From NCBI GenBank assembly GCA_964519245.1, contig CAZFLK010000001.1:53732-117731 (forward strand): 64,000 nucleotides of DNA, given 5' to 3'. Below the pieces are notes generated by a model, which ran no database searches, had not been told where the DNA came from, and saw nothing but the letters and a program-made list of their open reading frames with translations. The position numbers and the translations under genes are program-made. Position 1 is the stretch's first letter, and each line of letters starts with the position of its first letter. This DNA is from JAYPEY01 sp964519245. GTDB lineage: Bacteria; Verrucomicrobiota; Verrucomicrobiia; Limisphaerales; JAYPEY01. Shown one piece after another: positions 45,368 to 53,102 of this stretch.

Positions 45368-45385
45368 GGTGGTGAATTGTAAGGA

Positions 45386-45692
45386 TCATCTTCTCGAAAG
45401 CTCCCAGGCCAGTTCATCGGGATCTTCGCGGCAGTCGAAAACTGCATGGACGATCACCGTGGCGCCGGCGATTTCGTAGAAGACTTGAGCTGAGAACCGG
45501 CGGGTCAAAAAACGGTGAAAGTGGTCCCATGGCCGGGAATGCGCTCCCGATTCGACGATCCGCGTCAAACGTCGCAACTGCTTCAAGAAGGTGAAGCAGA
45601 TATTCCTGACCCAGCCCCGCCTGATGCCTTTCCCAGAATGATGCCCGCAGGTCCAAGTCCCTCTCGGCGCGTTCAACGAGGATCAGTTTCAC
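45386..45692 (-). pseudogene. ParE/RelE-type toxin gene with frameshift
   Basis: Two overlapping frames together give a ParE-family toxin: the N-terminal part (LILVERAERDLDLRASFWER, GLGQEYLLHLLEAV) in one frame and the C-terminal part (DHFHRFLTRRFSAQVFYEI, HAVFDCREDPDELAWEL) in the next, shifted by one base around 45560-45590. Neither frame alone has both halves. ParE toxins inhibit gyrase. The start codon lies inside the antitoxin gene end (45673-45900). Likely an inactivated toxin or assembly error. Confidence 0.65.
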
Positions 45693-45900
45693 CGGGATGC
45701 TTCTTCAACAAACGATCGAACACCTCGTCCGCCGGCGACGCCTTGGTTTCGCCAGCGTAATACTCGCGTCGGCGTTCTTCAAGCATGTGTGCAATTGGAC
45801 CGGGGATGGGCTCATTCTCCATGTCGCGCTGGAGGGCCTCAAGAATCTCACGCTTCTCGGTGGTCGGCAGTGACAGAACCTGTTCCTTGAGATCGGACAT
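45673..45900 (-). CDS. addiction-module antitoxin-like protein
   Basis: A 75-residue acidic, helical protein: MSDLKEQVLSLPTTEKREIL, then EALQRDMENEPIPGPIAHML and EERRREYYAGETKASPADEV. The leading helical region resembles addiction-module antitoxins of ParE/RelE pairs. It overlaps the start of the toxin remnant by about 20 bp, the usual antitoxin-first arrangement. Start at MSDLKEQ; the frame extends to 46200 without homology. Divergent from a sulfatase gene. Confidence 0.7.
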   Translation of the reverse strand: MSDLKEQVLSLPTTEKREILEALQRDMENEPIPGPIAHMLEERRREYYAGETKASPADEVFDRLLKKHPGETDPR

Positions 45901-46096
45901 CGGGATCAGACTATCACCGAGGTGCGCCGCCATCAAGGAGTGGGGAGCAGTTCTTCCGGGACAGATGCAGATTCCGGTCCCGAAGGGACGAGATTCGGAA
46001 CATCCGTGGATTGAGAGAAATCCCAGCGTTCGCCGAAACACGGGTCGCCAAACGGAATTCCTTTCCACCGACCCCGTTCGTCCGTTTAATCGCGGG

Positions 46097-47539
46097 ATGC
46101 GACGAATCCTGGCTCTGTTCCTGACGACGGCGTTGACCGTAACCATGGCGCTTTCGGCGATTGCTGCCGACCGCGCCTCGAAACCCAACTTTGTCATCAT
46201 CTTTGCCGACGACCAGGGCTACGGAGATCTGGGCTGCTTCGGATCGACCAAGATCAAGACGCCGAACATCGACCGGCTGGCCCGGGAAGGGATGCGCTTC
46301 ACCAATTTCATGGTGGCTTCGCCCGTGTGCACGCCCTCGAGAGCCGCCTTGTTGACGGGTTGCTATCCGAAGCGCGTGGGCATGCATCAGCACGTGCTCT
46401 TCCCGACGTCGAAGAAGGGGCTGAATCCGGAGGAGCGCACCATTGCCGACCACCTCAAGTCGCAGGGCTACGCGACCGCCTGCTTCGGCAAGTGGCACCT
46501 GGGCCATCATCCGGAGGTCCTGCCGCGCGCGCAGGGATTCGACGCCTATCTCGGCATTCCCTACTCGAACGACATGAACCATCCGGACAACAAGGGCAAA
46601 CCCAAGGGCGGTCCGGATGGCATGGATATCCTTTGGGCGGATCCGGAATCGACGCTGACCAAATGGAAGACGCCGCTGATTCAGAACGAGAAGATCGTGG
46701 AGTTGCCGGTGGACCAACGCACAGTGACGCGCCGCTACACCAGCCGCGCGATTGAGTTCATCAAGGCCAACCAGGAGAAGCCTTTCTTCGTCTACCTGCC
46801 GCATTCCATGCCGCACATTCCGTTGTATGTTCCGGATGAAGTCCGCGACCCGGATCCCCAGAACGCCTACACCTGCGTGATCGAGCACATCGACGCCGAG
46901 GTGGGCCGACTGATGAACACCATTCGCACACTCGGCCTGTCCAAGAACACCTACGTCATCTACACCACCGACAACGGACCCTGGCTGTCCTTCAAGCATC
47001 ACGGCGGCTCGGCCGGCCCGTTGCGCGAGGGCAAGGGCACGACCTTTGAGGGCGGCCAACGCGTGCCCTGCGTCATGTGGGGCCCGGGCCGCATTCCTGC
47101 CGGGACGGAGTGCAACGAACTCGTCGGCACGATTGACATGCTGCCCACCATCGCGGCCCTCACCGGGAACCCCCTGCCCGATGATCGGAAGATCGACGGG
47201 ATGAACGTGGCCCCACTCCTGCACGAGGAGGGAGCCACCTCGCCGCGCACGGAATTCCTCCATTACACATCCCGCGGGAATATCGAGGGACTGCGCCAAG
47301 GCAAATGGAAATTGCTCGTCAAGCAACCGCGTCAGCGTCGGGGCAAGGCGAAGAACAAGGTCAAGCAAGCCGCGCCCAAGCCGCAAGTCATGCTCTTCGA
47401 TCTGTTGGCGGACCTCGGCGAGCAAAACAACCTGGCGGCGGCAAGACCCGAGATCGTGGCAACGCTGCAGGAGCGAATGTTGGCGCTGGACAAGGAGATC
47501 ACCGCGAACGCGCGGAAGCCTTGGCTGCAGGAAGACTGA
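46097..47539 (+). CDS. secreted type I sulfatase
   Basis: A 480-residue exported sulfatase. Signal peptide at 1-23 (LALFLTTALTVTMALSAIA). Cys78 lies in the canonical PVCTPSRAALLTG. FADDQGYGDLG and YTTDNGPWLSFK bind metal; FGKWHLGHH is catalytic. Start set by signal peptide; the frame is open 104 codons further. The C-terminus has a Lys-rich stretch (RQRRGKAKNKVKQ). Followed by a 223-bp repeat-bearing gap. Confidence 0.92.
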   Translation: MRRILALFLTTALTVTMALSAIAADRASKPNFVIIFADDQGYGDLGCFGSTKIKTPNIDRLAREGMRFTNFMVASPVCTPSRAALLTGCYPKRVGMHQHVLFPTSKKGLNPEERTIADHLKSQGYATACFGKWHLGHHPEVLPRAQGFDAYLGIPYSNDMNHPDNKGKPKGGPDGMDILWADPESTLTKWKTPLIQNEKIVELPVDQRTVTRRYTSRAIEFIKANQEKPFFVYLPHSMPHIPLYVPDEVRDPDPQNAYTCVIEHIDAEVGRLMNTIRTLGLSKNTYVIYTTDNGPWLSFKHHGGSAGPLREGKGTTFEGGQRVPCVMWGPGRIPAGTECNELVGTIDMLPTIAALTGNPLPDDRKIDGMNVAPLLHEEGATSPRTEFLHYTSRGNIEGLRQGKWKLLVKQPRQRRGKAKNKVKQAAPKPQVMLFDLLADLGEQNNLAAARPEIVATLQERMLALDKEITANARKPWLQED

Positions 47540-47715
47540 GGCGTCGCGAATGAAGGCGCCTAGGAACTCAGCCCGTAGCGCAGCCGTCCCGCCGCAAGAC
47601 CCGGACCGCGGGTCTGTGACCCGCAGCAACCTTGGATCGGGGAGCGCGAAGGGCATGCCCGCAACCACGGGGTTTCCCGAGTCGCGGTCCGGAAGCAACA
47701 TGCGGGTCCGGAGCG

Positions 47716-47730
47716 CCGAGCATTGCTCGG
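47716..47730. repeat. stem-loop CCGAGC-ATT-GCTCGG, repeat family member
   Basis: Same core as at 6480-6496; the preceding CCGGAGCGCCGAGCATTG is shared with 19968-19985. In the same gap GACCCGGACCGCGG (from about 47600) is partly inverted at about 47685-47698 (CGCGGTCCGGA), so the whole 47590-47740 region is palindromic. It lies just before the S9 peptidase start. Confidence 0.55.
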
Positions 47731-47762
47731 TCCAGACCGCGATCTACAACCAATGCCGGGCC

Positions 47763-49907
47763 ATGCTCGCCGCGCCGATCTACGCCTTGGCCGCCCTCGC
47801 CCTCGCAACAACCGGCTGCCGCACTTCGGATATGACTCCCACAACCACCGTGACCTATCCCCAGTCCCAGAAGACCAACCAGGTTGACGTCTATCATGGC
47901 GTCGAAGTCGCGGACCCCTACCGGTGGCTGGAGGACGACAACGCGTCACAGACCAAGGAGTGGGTCGAAGCGCAGAACGCGGTCACCTTCGGCTATCTGG
48001 AGACGATCCCGGAACGCGACGCCATCCGCGAACGGCTGACCACCCTCTGGAACTTCGAGCGCTATGGCGTTCCCTTCAAGCGGGGCGGAAAGTATTTCTT
48101 CACCCGCAACGATGGGCTCCAGAATCAAAGCGTCCTCTACGTGACGGAATCGCTGGACGCCGAGCCCCGTGTCCTGCTGGATCCGAACAAGCTCTCCGAA
48201 GACGGAACCGTCTCGCTCCGCAGCTATTCGGTCAGCGACGACGGACGCTACCTCGCCTACGGCCTCTCCACCGGCGGTTCCGACTGGCAGGAGTGGAAGG
48301 TCCGTGACATCACCACCGGCAAGGATCTTTCGGATCACCTGAAGTGGGTCAAATTCTCCAGCGCATCGTGGGACAGGAACGGCGCCGGATTCTACTACAG
48401 TCGCTACGACGCCCCCGAGGAAGGCGACGCGCTCAAGGGCGTGAACTACTTTCACAAGCTCTACTTCCACAAGCTGGGCGCGCCGCAATCCGAGGATGAG
48501 CTGGTCTACGAGCGGAAGGACGAAAAGGAATGGGGATTCGGAGCCGAGGTGACCGAGGACAACCGTTACCTGATCATTCACGTCTGGAAGGGCACAGAGC
48601 AGAAGAACCGCATCTTCTACAAGGAGCTGGGGAAGGCGGACGCGCCGGTTGTGGAGTTGTTGAACGACTTCGACGCATCCTATGACTTCATCGCCAACGA
48701 AGGCCCGGTCTTCTGGTTCGAGACCAATCTCGACGCGCCAAGGAAGCGCATCATCGCCGTGGATAGCCGGGAACCGGATCGCGGCAATTGGAAGGAAGTC
48801 GTGCCGGAATCCGAGGACACCGTTCGCGGTGTCGGACTGATCGGCGATCGATTTGTGGTGTCCTATCTCAAGGATGCGCATAGCGAGATCAAGCTGTTCC
48901 ACACCGACGGCTCCTTCGATCGCGAGGTCCGGCTTCCCGGCATTGGTTCGGCCGCAGGTTTCGGCGGCAAGCGCGACGACCAGGAGATGTTCTACATGTT
49001 CACCAGCTTCACCGTTCCGGGGACGATCCATCGCTACGACTTCCAGACCGGGGAGAGCGCCCTGTTCCGCCAACCCGAAGTGGACTTCGAAGCCGCGGAC
49101 TACGAGACCAGGCAGGTCTTCTTCCGCAGCAAGGACGGGACACGCATCCCAATGTTCATCACGCATAAGAAGGGACTCCGGCTGGATGGCTCCAATCCGA
49201 CCTACCTCTACGGCTACGGCGGTTTCAACATCAGCCTGTTGCCCAGCTTCTCCATCGCCATGCTCACCTGGATGGAAATGGGCGGCGTCTACGCCATGCC
49301 CAATCTTCGCGGCGGCGGCGAATATGGCGAGGACTGGCATCTCGCCGGAACCAAGTTGACCAAGCAGAACGTGTTCGACGACTTCATCGCCGCGGCTGAG
49401 TGGTTGATCGAGCAAGACTACACCCGTCCCGACAAGCTTGCCATCGCCGGCGGAAGCAACGGGGGCTTGCTGGTGGGAGCCTGCATGACCCAACGGCCCG
49501 AACTCTACGCCGCCGCCCTGCCCGCAGTGGGCGTCATGGACATGCTGCGCTTCCACAAGTTCACCATCGGCTGGGCCTGGACCTCCGATTACGGCTCCGC
49601 GGAAAATGAGGCCGAGTTCAAGGCCTTGCTCGCCTACTCGCCCCTGCACAACCTGCAACCCGGAACCCGTTATCCTTCCACCATGGTCACCACGGCGGAC
49701 CACGATGACCGCGTCGTGCCGGCGCACAGCTTCAAGTTCGCGGCCCGGCTGCAGGAATGCCACGCGGGCGACAACCCCGTCCTGACCCGGATCGAAACCA
49801 AGGCCGGCCACGGGGCCGGCAAGCCCACCACGATGCTCATCAACGAGGTCGCCGACAAATGGGGTTTCCTCGTGCGGGAGCTGGGCATGGCGCCCTTGAA
49901 ACAATGA
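47763..49907 (+). CDS. prolyl oligopeptidase family (S9A) lipoprotein
   Basis: A 714-residue serine peptidase that cuts oligopeptides after proline. The N-terminus is a lipoprotein signal (ALAALALATTGC). Residues about 30-420 form the beta-propeller (YHGVEVADPYRWLED, VDVYHGVE). The catalytic domain has Ser in IAGGSNGGLLVGA, Asp in VTTADHDDRVVP and His in KAGHGAGKPTT. The start ATG at 47763 agrees with the lipobox; the frame extends upstream through repeats. Likely periplasm-facing. Confidence 0.93.
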   Translation: MLAAPIYALAALALATTGCRTSDMTPTTTVTYPQSQKTNQVDVYHGVEVADPYRWLEDDNASQTKEWVEAQNAVTFGYLETIPERDAIRERLTTLWNFERYGVPFKRGGKYFFTRNDGLQNQSVLYVTESLDAEPRVLLDPNKLSEDGTVSLRSYSVSDDGRYLAYGLSTGGSDWQEWKVRDITTGKDLSDHLKWVKFSSASWDRNGAGFYYSRYDAPEEGDALKGVNYFHKLYFHKLGAPQSEDELVYERKDEKEWGFGAEVTEDNRYLIIHVWKGTEQKNRIFYKELGKADAPVVELLNDFDASYDFIANEGPVFWFETNLDAPRKRIIAVDSREPDRGNWKEVVPESEDTVRGVGLIGDRFVVSYLKDAHSEIKLFHTDGSFDREVRLPGIGSAAGFGGKRDDQEMFYMFTSFTVPGTIHRYDFQTGESALFRQPEVDFEAADYETRQVFFRSKDGTRIPMFITHKKGLRLDGSNPTYLYGYGGFNISLLPSFSIAMLTWMEMGGVYAMPNLRGGGEYGEDWHLAGTKLTKQNVFDDFIAAAEWLIEQDYTRPDKLAIAGGSNGGLLVGACMTQRPELYAAALPAVGVMDMLRFHKFTIGWAWTSDYGSAENEAEFKALLAYSPLHNLQPGTRYPSTMVTTADHDDRVVPAHSFKFAARLQECHAGDNPVLTRIETKAGHGAGKPTTMLINEVADKWGFLVRELGMAPLKQ

Positions 49908-49932
49908 TGCGGCAATTGCCACCGGACAGAGC

Positions 49933-50026
49933 GCGGCTGTGTCCCGTCCTCGAGATCAGCCGCAGCGCCTTGCTCAGCCGATCCGCGCTCCGATCGGTCT
50001 TTCTCATCCCGGTTTCAATCACGCCC
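49933..50026. repeat. dispersed intergenic repeat, copy A
   Basis: A 94-bp sequence resembling 57850-57995: GCGGCTGTxTCCCGTC, CGCAGCGCCTTGCTC, GCCGATCCGCG, GTCTTTC and GTTTCAATCACGCCC are shared in order, while copy B has about 50 bp inserted in the middle. Located after the S9 peptidase gene and before a small membrane protein gene. Function unknown. Confidence 0.7.
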
Positions 50027-50067
50027 TTGGCGGGGCATTTTGGAGGCGCTAGGATCGCAAGAGGTTT

Positions 50068-50226
50068 ATGACTACGACCGTCGTAATTGGCATTATCCTC
50101 GTCGCCGTGTTCATCATCGGCAAGCTCCTGATGAGCGTCGGAAAATTCTTTCTATGGCTGATGCTTTTTGTCGGCCTCGGTCTGCTGGCCTTCGCCGGGG
50201 CGCAGCACATGGGATGGATAGGATGA
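50068..50226 (+). CDS. small two-helix membrane protein, unknown function
   Basis: A 52-residue ORF preceded by AAGAGG five bases before its ATG. It has two hydrophobic segments (VVIGIILVAVFIIGKLL and FFLWLMLFVGLGLLAFA) separated by SVGK. Too short for the automatic caller. The ClC gene starts 42 bp later, so it may be co-transcribed. No known family assigned. Confidence 0.6.
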   Translation: MTTTVVIGIILVAVFIIGKLLMSVGKFFLWLMLFVGLGLLAFAGAQHMGWIG

Positions 50227-50268
50227 CACGCACATGACCCTCCCCGGACCATCCCGCCGATCGAATCT

Positions 50269-52089
50269 GTGAAAGCCGGGATCCGTTCATCCAGGCGACT
50301 CTTGGCGCGCGCGCGCGGTTTCCTGAACGATCATTGGCGCCGGTCGCTGCGGGTCCGGGAGCGTCTCCGCTTCAACGAACCCGCCTTCCACCTGATGCTG
50401 GCCGGCGTGGTCGGCGTCATTGGCGGCCTGACCAACTGGTTGTTCTACCTTTGCATTGAACTCGTGAAGCGACTCGCCTTGGGACGTTCCGGCGACCTGG
50501 TCGAGGTCGCCCAACTCCTGGATCCCTGGCAACGCGCGGTGACCCCGATGCTCGGCGGTTTGGCCGCCGGCCTGATTCTTCACTGGGGCGCCCGACTGCT
50601 GCGGGACAAGCGCAGCGCCAATTTCATGGAAGTGGTCGCAGCGGGCGACGGACGCCTGCCCATGCGGGTGACCTTGACCAAGGGCTTGTCCTCGCTGTTG
50701 AGCATCGGCAGCGGGGCCTCCATCGGGCGCGAGGGCGCCATCACCCAGCTGACGGCCATGTTTGCCTCCAAGCTCGGCCAGGTCGCCAGCTGGCAGCCCT
50801 ACCGCCTTCGGTTGCTGGTCGCCTGCGGGGCCTCGGCGGGAATGGCGGCGGCCTACAATGCCCCGATCGCCGGATCCGTGTTCGCAGCGGCGATCGTGCT
50901 GGGAAACTTCGCCATGAACCTGTTCGGGCCATTGGTCTTCTCAGCCGTGGTCGCGACCATCGTGTCCCGTCATTTTTTCGGCATCGATCCCTGGTATGTC
51001 GTGCCGCACTACGACTTCACCGATCTGCGCCAGTTGCCCTGGTTTGTCGTGCTCGGGGTCTTCGCCGGCGTGGTCGGCGCCGTGTTCCTGCGGATGATCC
51101 ACTTCAGCGGCGTCTGGTTCAAGAAACTGCCTGTTCCCGGTTTTGCGCGCATCGCATTGGGCGGGCTGTTGGTCGGGTTGATCTCAATCCAGTACCCGGA
51201 GGTCTGGGGCAACGGCTACGGCGCGACCAATGAAATCATGACCGGCAATCTCACGCTGACGGCGCTGCTGGCGCTCTTTCTCGCCAAGCTGGTGGCCACG
51301 CTCTGCTCTGTGGGCAGCGGCACGGTCGGCGGCGTCTTCACGCCAACCCTGTTCGTCGGCGCCGCCGCCGGGGCCTTCGCCGGCTCCTGCCTGCACCAGA
51401 TCGGGTTTGCGGACACGATCCCGACCGCGGCCTTCACCCTGGTCGGCATGGGCGCGGTCTTGGCCGCAACGCTGCATTCGCCCTTGCTCGCCATGATCAT
51501 GGCCTTCGAGATCTCCGGAAACTACTCGCTCGTCCCGGCTCTCATGCTGGCCTGTGCGGTGTCCTCCATGATCGCGCGGTCCATCCACCCCAACTCCGTC
51601 TACACCGAGGCCTTGAGCCGCAAGGGCGTCGAAGACGATCAGGAGAACGCCGCTCCGGGCGCAGCCAGCCAACAGAAAGTCGGCGACCTCATGGTCGAAC
51701 CCGTCGCTCCCGTCGCAGAGAATGCAACGCTCCAGCAGATCGCCAAACGATTCCTCACCTCGACCTACAACTTCCTGCCGGTGGTCGACAAGGACGAGAA
51801 ATTGGTCGGCCTGGTCGCGCTGCAGGACTTGAAGGAACACCTGACGGCCGCCGAGGGCATCGGTTATCAGGCCGTGATTGCCATGGACGTGATGCGGCCG
51901 AGACCGCCGTGCCTGACGCCGAATCTCCGCCTGTCGGACGCCTTGCCCACCCTGCTGGAAAGCGAGCAGCGTCATGTGCCCGTGGTGAGCAGCCGACGCG
52001 AGAGCAAACTGGTGGGAGCCGTCGTCAAGGCCGAGGTCCTGGGCATCCTCTCCGAAGCCATCGCCCAAGGCAGCTCAACCCGCCAATAG
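50269..52089 (+). CDS. ClC-type chloride channel/transporter with CBS domains
   Basis: A 606-residue membrane protein. Chloride-path motifs are SIGSGASIGREGAITQ (GSGxP and GxGREGP equivalents, gating Glu present), GGVFTPTLFVGAAAG and a Tyr in SGNYSLVPAL. After the ClC core (about 440 residues) two CBS domains follow (VGDLMVEPVAPVAENATL, AMDVMRPRPPCLTPNL), likely regulatory nucleotide sensors. The internal proton Glu of E. coli ClC (NAPLAGILFIIEE) is absent (NAPIAGSVFAAAIV). Start is GTG. Channel rather than antiporter is therefore possible. Confidence 0.9.
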   Translation: MKAGIRSSRRLLARARGFLNDHWRRSLRVRERLRFNEPAFHLMLAGVVGVIGGLTNWLFYLCIELVKRLALGRSGDLVEVAQLLDPWQRAVTPMLGGLAAGLILHWGARLLRDKRSANFMEVVAAGDGRLPMRVTLTKGLSSLLSIGSGASIGREGAITQLTAMFASKLGQVASWQPYRLRLLVACGASAGMAAAYNAPIAGSVFAAAIVLGNFAMNLFGPLVFSAVVATIVSRHFFGIDPWYVVPHYDFTDLRQLPWFVVLGVFAGVVGAVFLRMIHFSGVWFKKLPVPGFARIALGGLLVGLISIQYPEVWGNGYGATNEIMTGNLTLTALLALFLAKLVATLCSVGSGTVGGVFTPTLFVGAAAGAFAGSCLHQIGFADTIPTAAFTLVGMGAVLAATLHSPLLAMIMAFEISGNYSLVPALMLACAVSSMIARSIHPNSVYTEALSRKGVEDDQENAAPGAASQQKVGDLMVEPVAPVAENATLQQIAKRFLTSTYNFLPVVDKDEKLVGLVALQDLKEHLTAAEGIGYQAVIAMDVMRPRPPCLTPNLRLSDALPTLLESEQRHVPVVSSRRESKLVGAVVKAEVLGILSEAIAQGSSTRQ

Positions 52090-52110
52090 CGACCTCACCG
52101 ATCCCAACCC

Positions 52111-52599
52111 ATGCCCAGCAAGAAGACGCCGCCGCTGCATCTGGCCGCCAAGGAGGGAGACCTCGAGGGCATGCAGTCAGCATTGAAGAGGAAGTGGTGG
52201 CGGGGCGCGCCGAAGGTCGACGCGGCCGACGAGTGGGGTTGCACGGCCCTGCACTACGCGGCGGAGAATGGCGATCCCGCGCTGGCGGCCTGGCTGCTGG
52301 ATCAGGGGGCGGACGTAAACGCCGTCAACCGCTTCGGCCATCAGCCCCTGCACAACGCCGCACGGCACGGCCGGACATCCGTGGTCGCCCTGCTGCTGGA
52401 ACGGGGCGCGGCCCTGAACGCGAGGGCGGGCGCGGACGAAACCGCCCTGCATCTTGCGGTAAAACGAGAGCGCCTGGACACCGCGCGGCTGCTTCTCGAT
52501 CGGAACGCCGACCGGACGATGAAGAACAAGGACGGCCGGACCGCGGCCGACATCGCATCCGCCACGAAGCGCCAGGATCTGATCGCCTTGTTCGGGTAG
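52111..52599 (+). CDS. ankyrin-repeat protein
   Basis: A 162-residue cytoplasmic protein with four ankyrin repeats: PLHLAAKEGDLEGMQ, CTALHYAAENGDPALAAWLL, QPLHNAARHGRTSVVALLL and TALHLAVKRERLDTARLLL, each followed by a loop (DQGADVNAVNRF). Protein-binding adaptor, partner unknown. Begins 21 bp after the ClC gene, probably same transcript. Confidence 0.88.
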   Translation: MPSKKTPPLHLAAKEGDLEGMQSALKRKWWRGAPKVDAADEWGCTALHYAAENGDPALAAWLLDQGADVNAVNRFGHQPLHNAARHGRTSVVALLLERGAALNARAGADETALHLAVKRERLDTARLLLDRNADRTMKNKDGRTAADIASATKRQDLIALFG

Positions 52600-52636
52600 A
52601 AGATCGTCGATTGCAGACGGCGTTTCGCCCCCGGAC

Positions 52637-53086
52637 TTACTTGGGACGCAGCAGGATCGCCTTCTTGCTGGTGCCTTCGACCTCGACGCTGTGGGTCTCA
52701 ACCGTCTCATCATCCTTCAGCGTGTGGTGAACGATGCGACGTTCGTAGGCGTTCATCGGCTCCAGTTCGACGATATCGCCCCAGCGGCGGACCTTCTCGG
52801 CGGCGTCCTTCGCCATGTTGACAATCTCGTCCTGGGCCTGGTTGCGGTAGTTGCCGACATCGACCGTGACCTTGGGCGCCGACCGGTCCCTCTGGAACAG
52901 GATCCGATTGAGCAAATACTGGAGCTGCGAGAGGGTCCTGCCCTGCCGGCCGATCAAACGGCCGGAATCCTCGGTCTTGATGTCGAGCAGCAGACCGTCG
53001 TCGAGGGGTCGCTCCTCAACCTGCGCGTCGTCAAAGTGCATGAGCTTGAGCAGCTCTTCCAATGTGGGCTTGGCTTCGTTGGACAT
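52637..53086 (-). CDS. jag: RNA-binding protein Jag/KhpB (KH and R3H domains)
   Basis: A 149-residue single-strand nucleic acid binder found after yidC in many bacteria. The KH domain has GRLIGRQGRTLSQLQYLLN (GxxG loop) and the R3H domain EPMNAYERRIVHHTL. Start at MSNEAKPTL; the longer frame to 53125 overlaps yidC's end. It binds small RNAs or mRNA and affects cell elongation and division in known species. Last gene of the rpmH-to-jag operon. Confidence 0.92.
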   Translation of the reverse strand: MSNEAKPTLEELLKLMHFDDAQVEERPLDDGLLLDIKTEDSGRLIGRQGRTLSQLQYLLNRILFQRDRSAPKVTVDVGNYRNQAQDEIVNMAKDAAEKVRRWGDIVELEPMNAYERRIVHHTLKDDETVETHSVEVEGTSKKAILLRPK

Positions 53087-53102
53087 GATGTTCTTCTCCG
53101 GA

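Noticed and set aside
49840..50022. Minus-strand 60-codon ORF similar to the one at 57722-57991
   Set aside because: The similarity comes from the shared intergenic repeat; both frames are short and basic, with no known protein motif.
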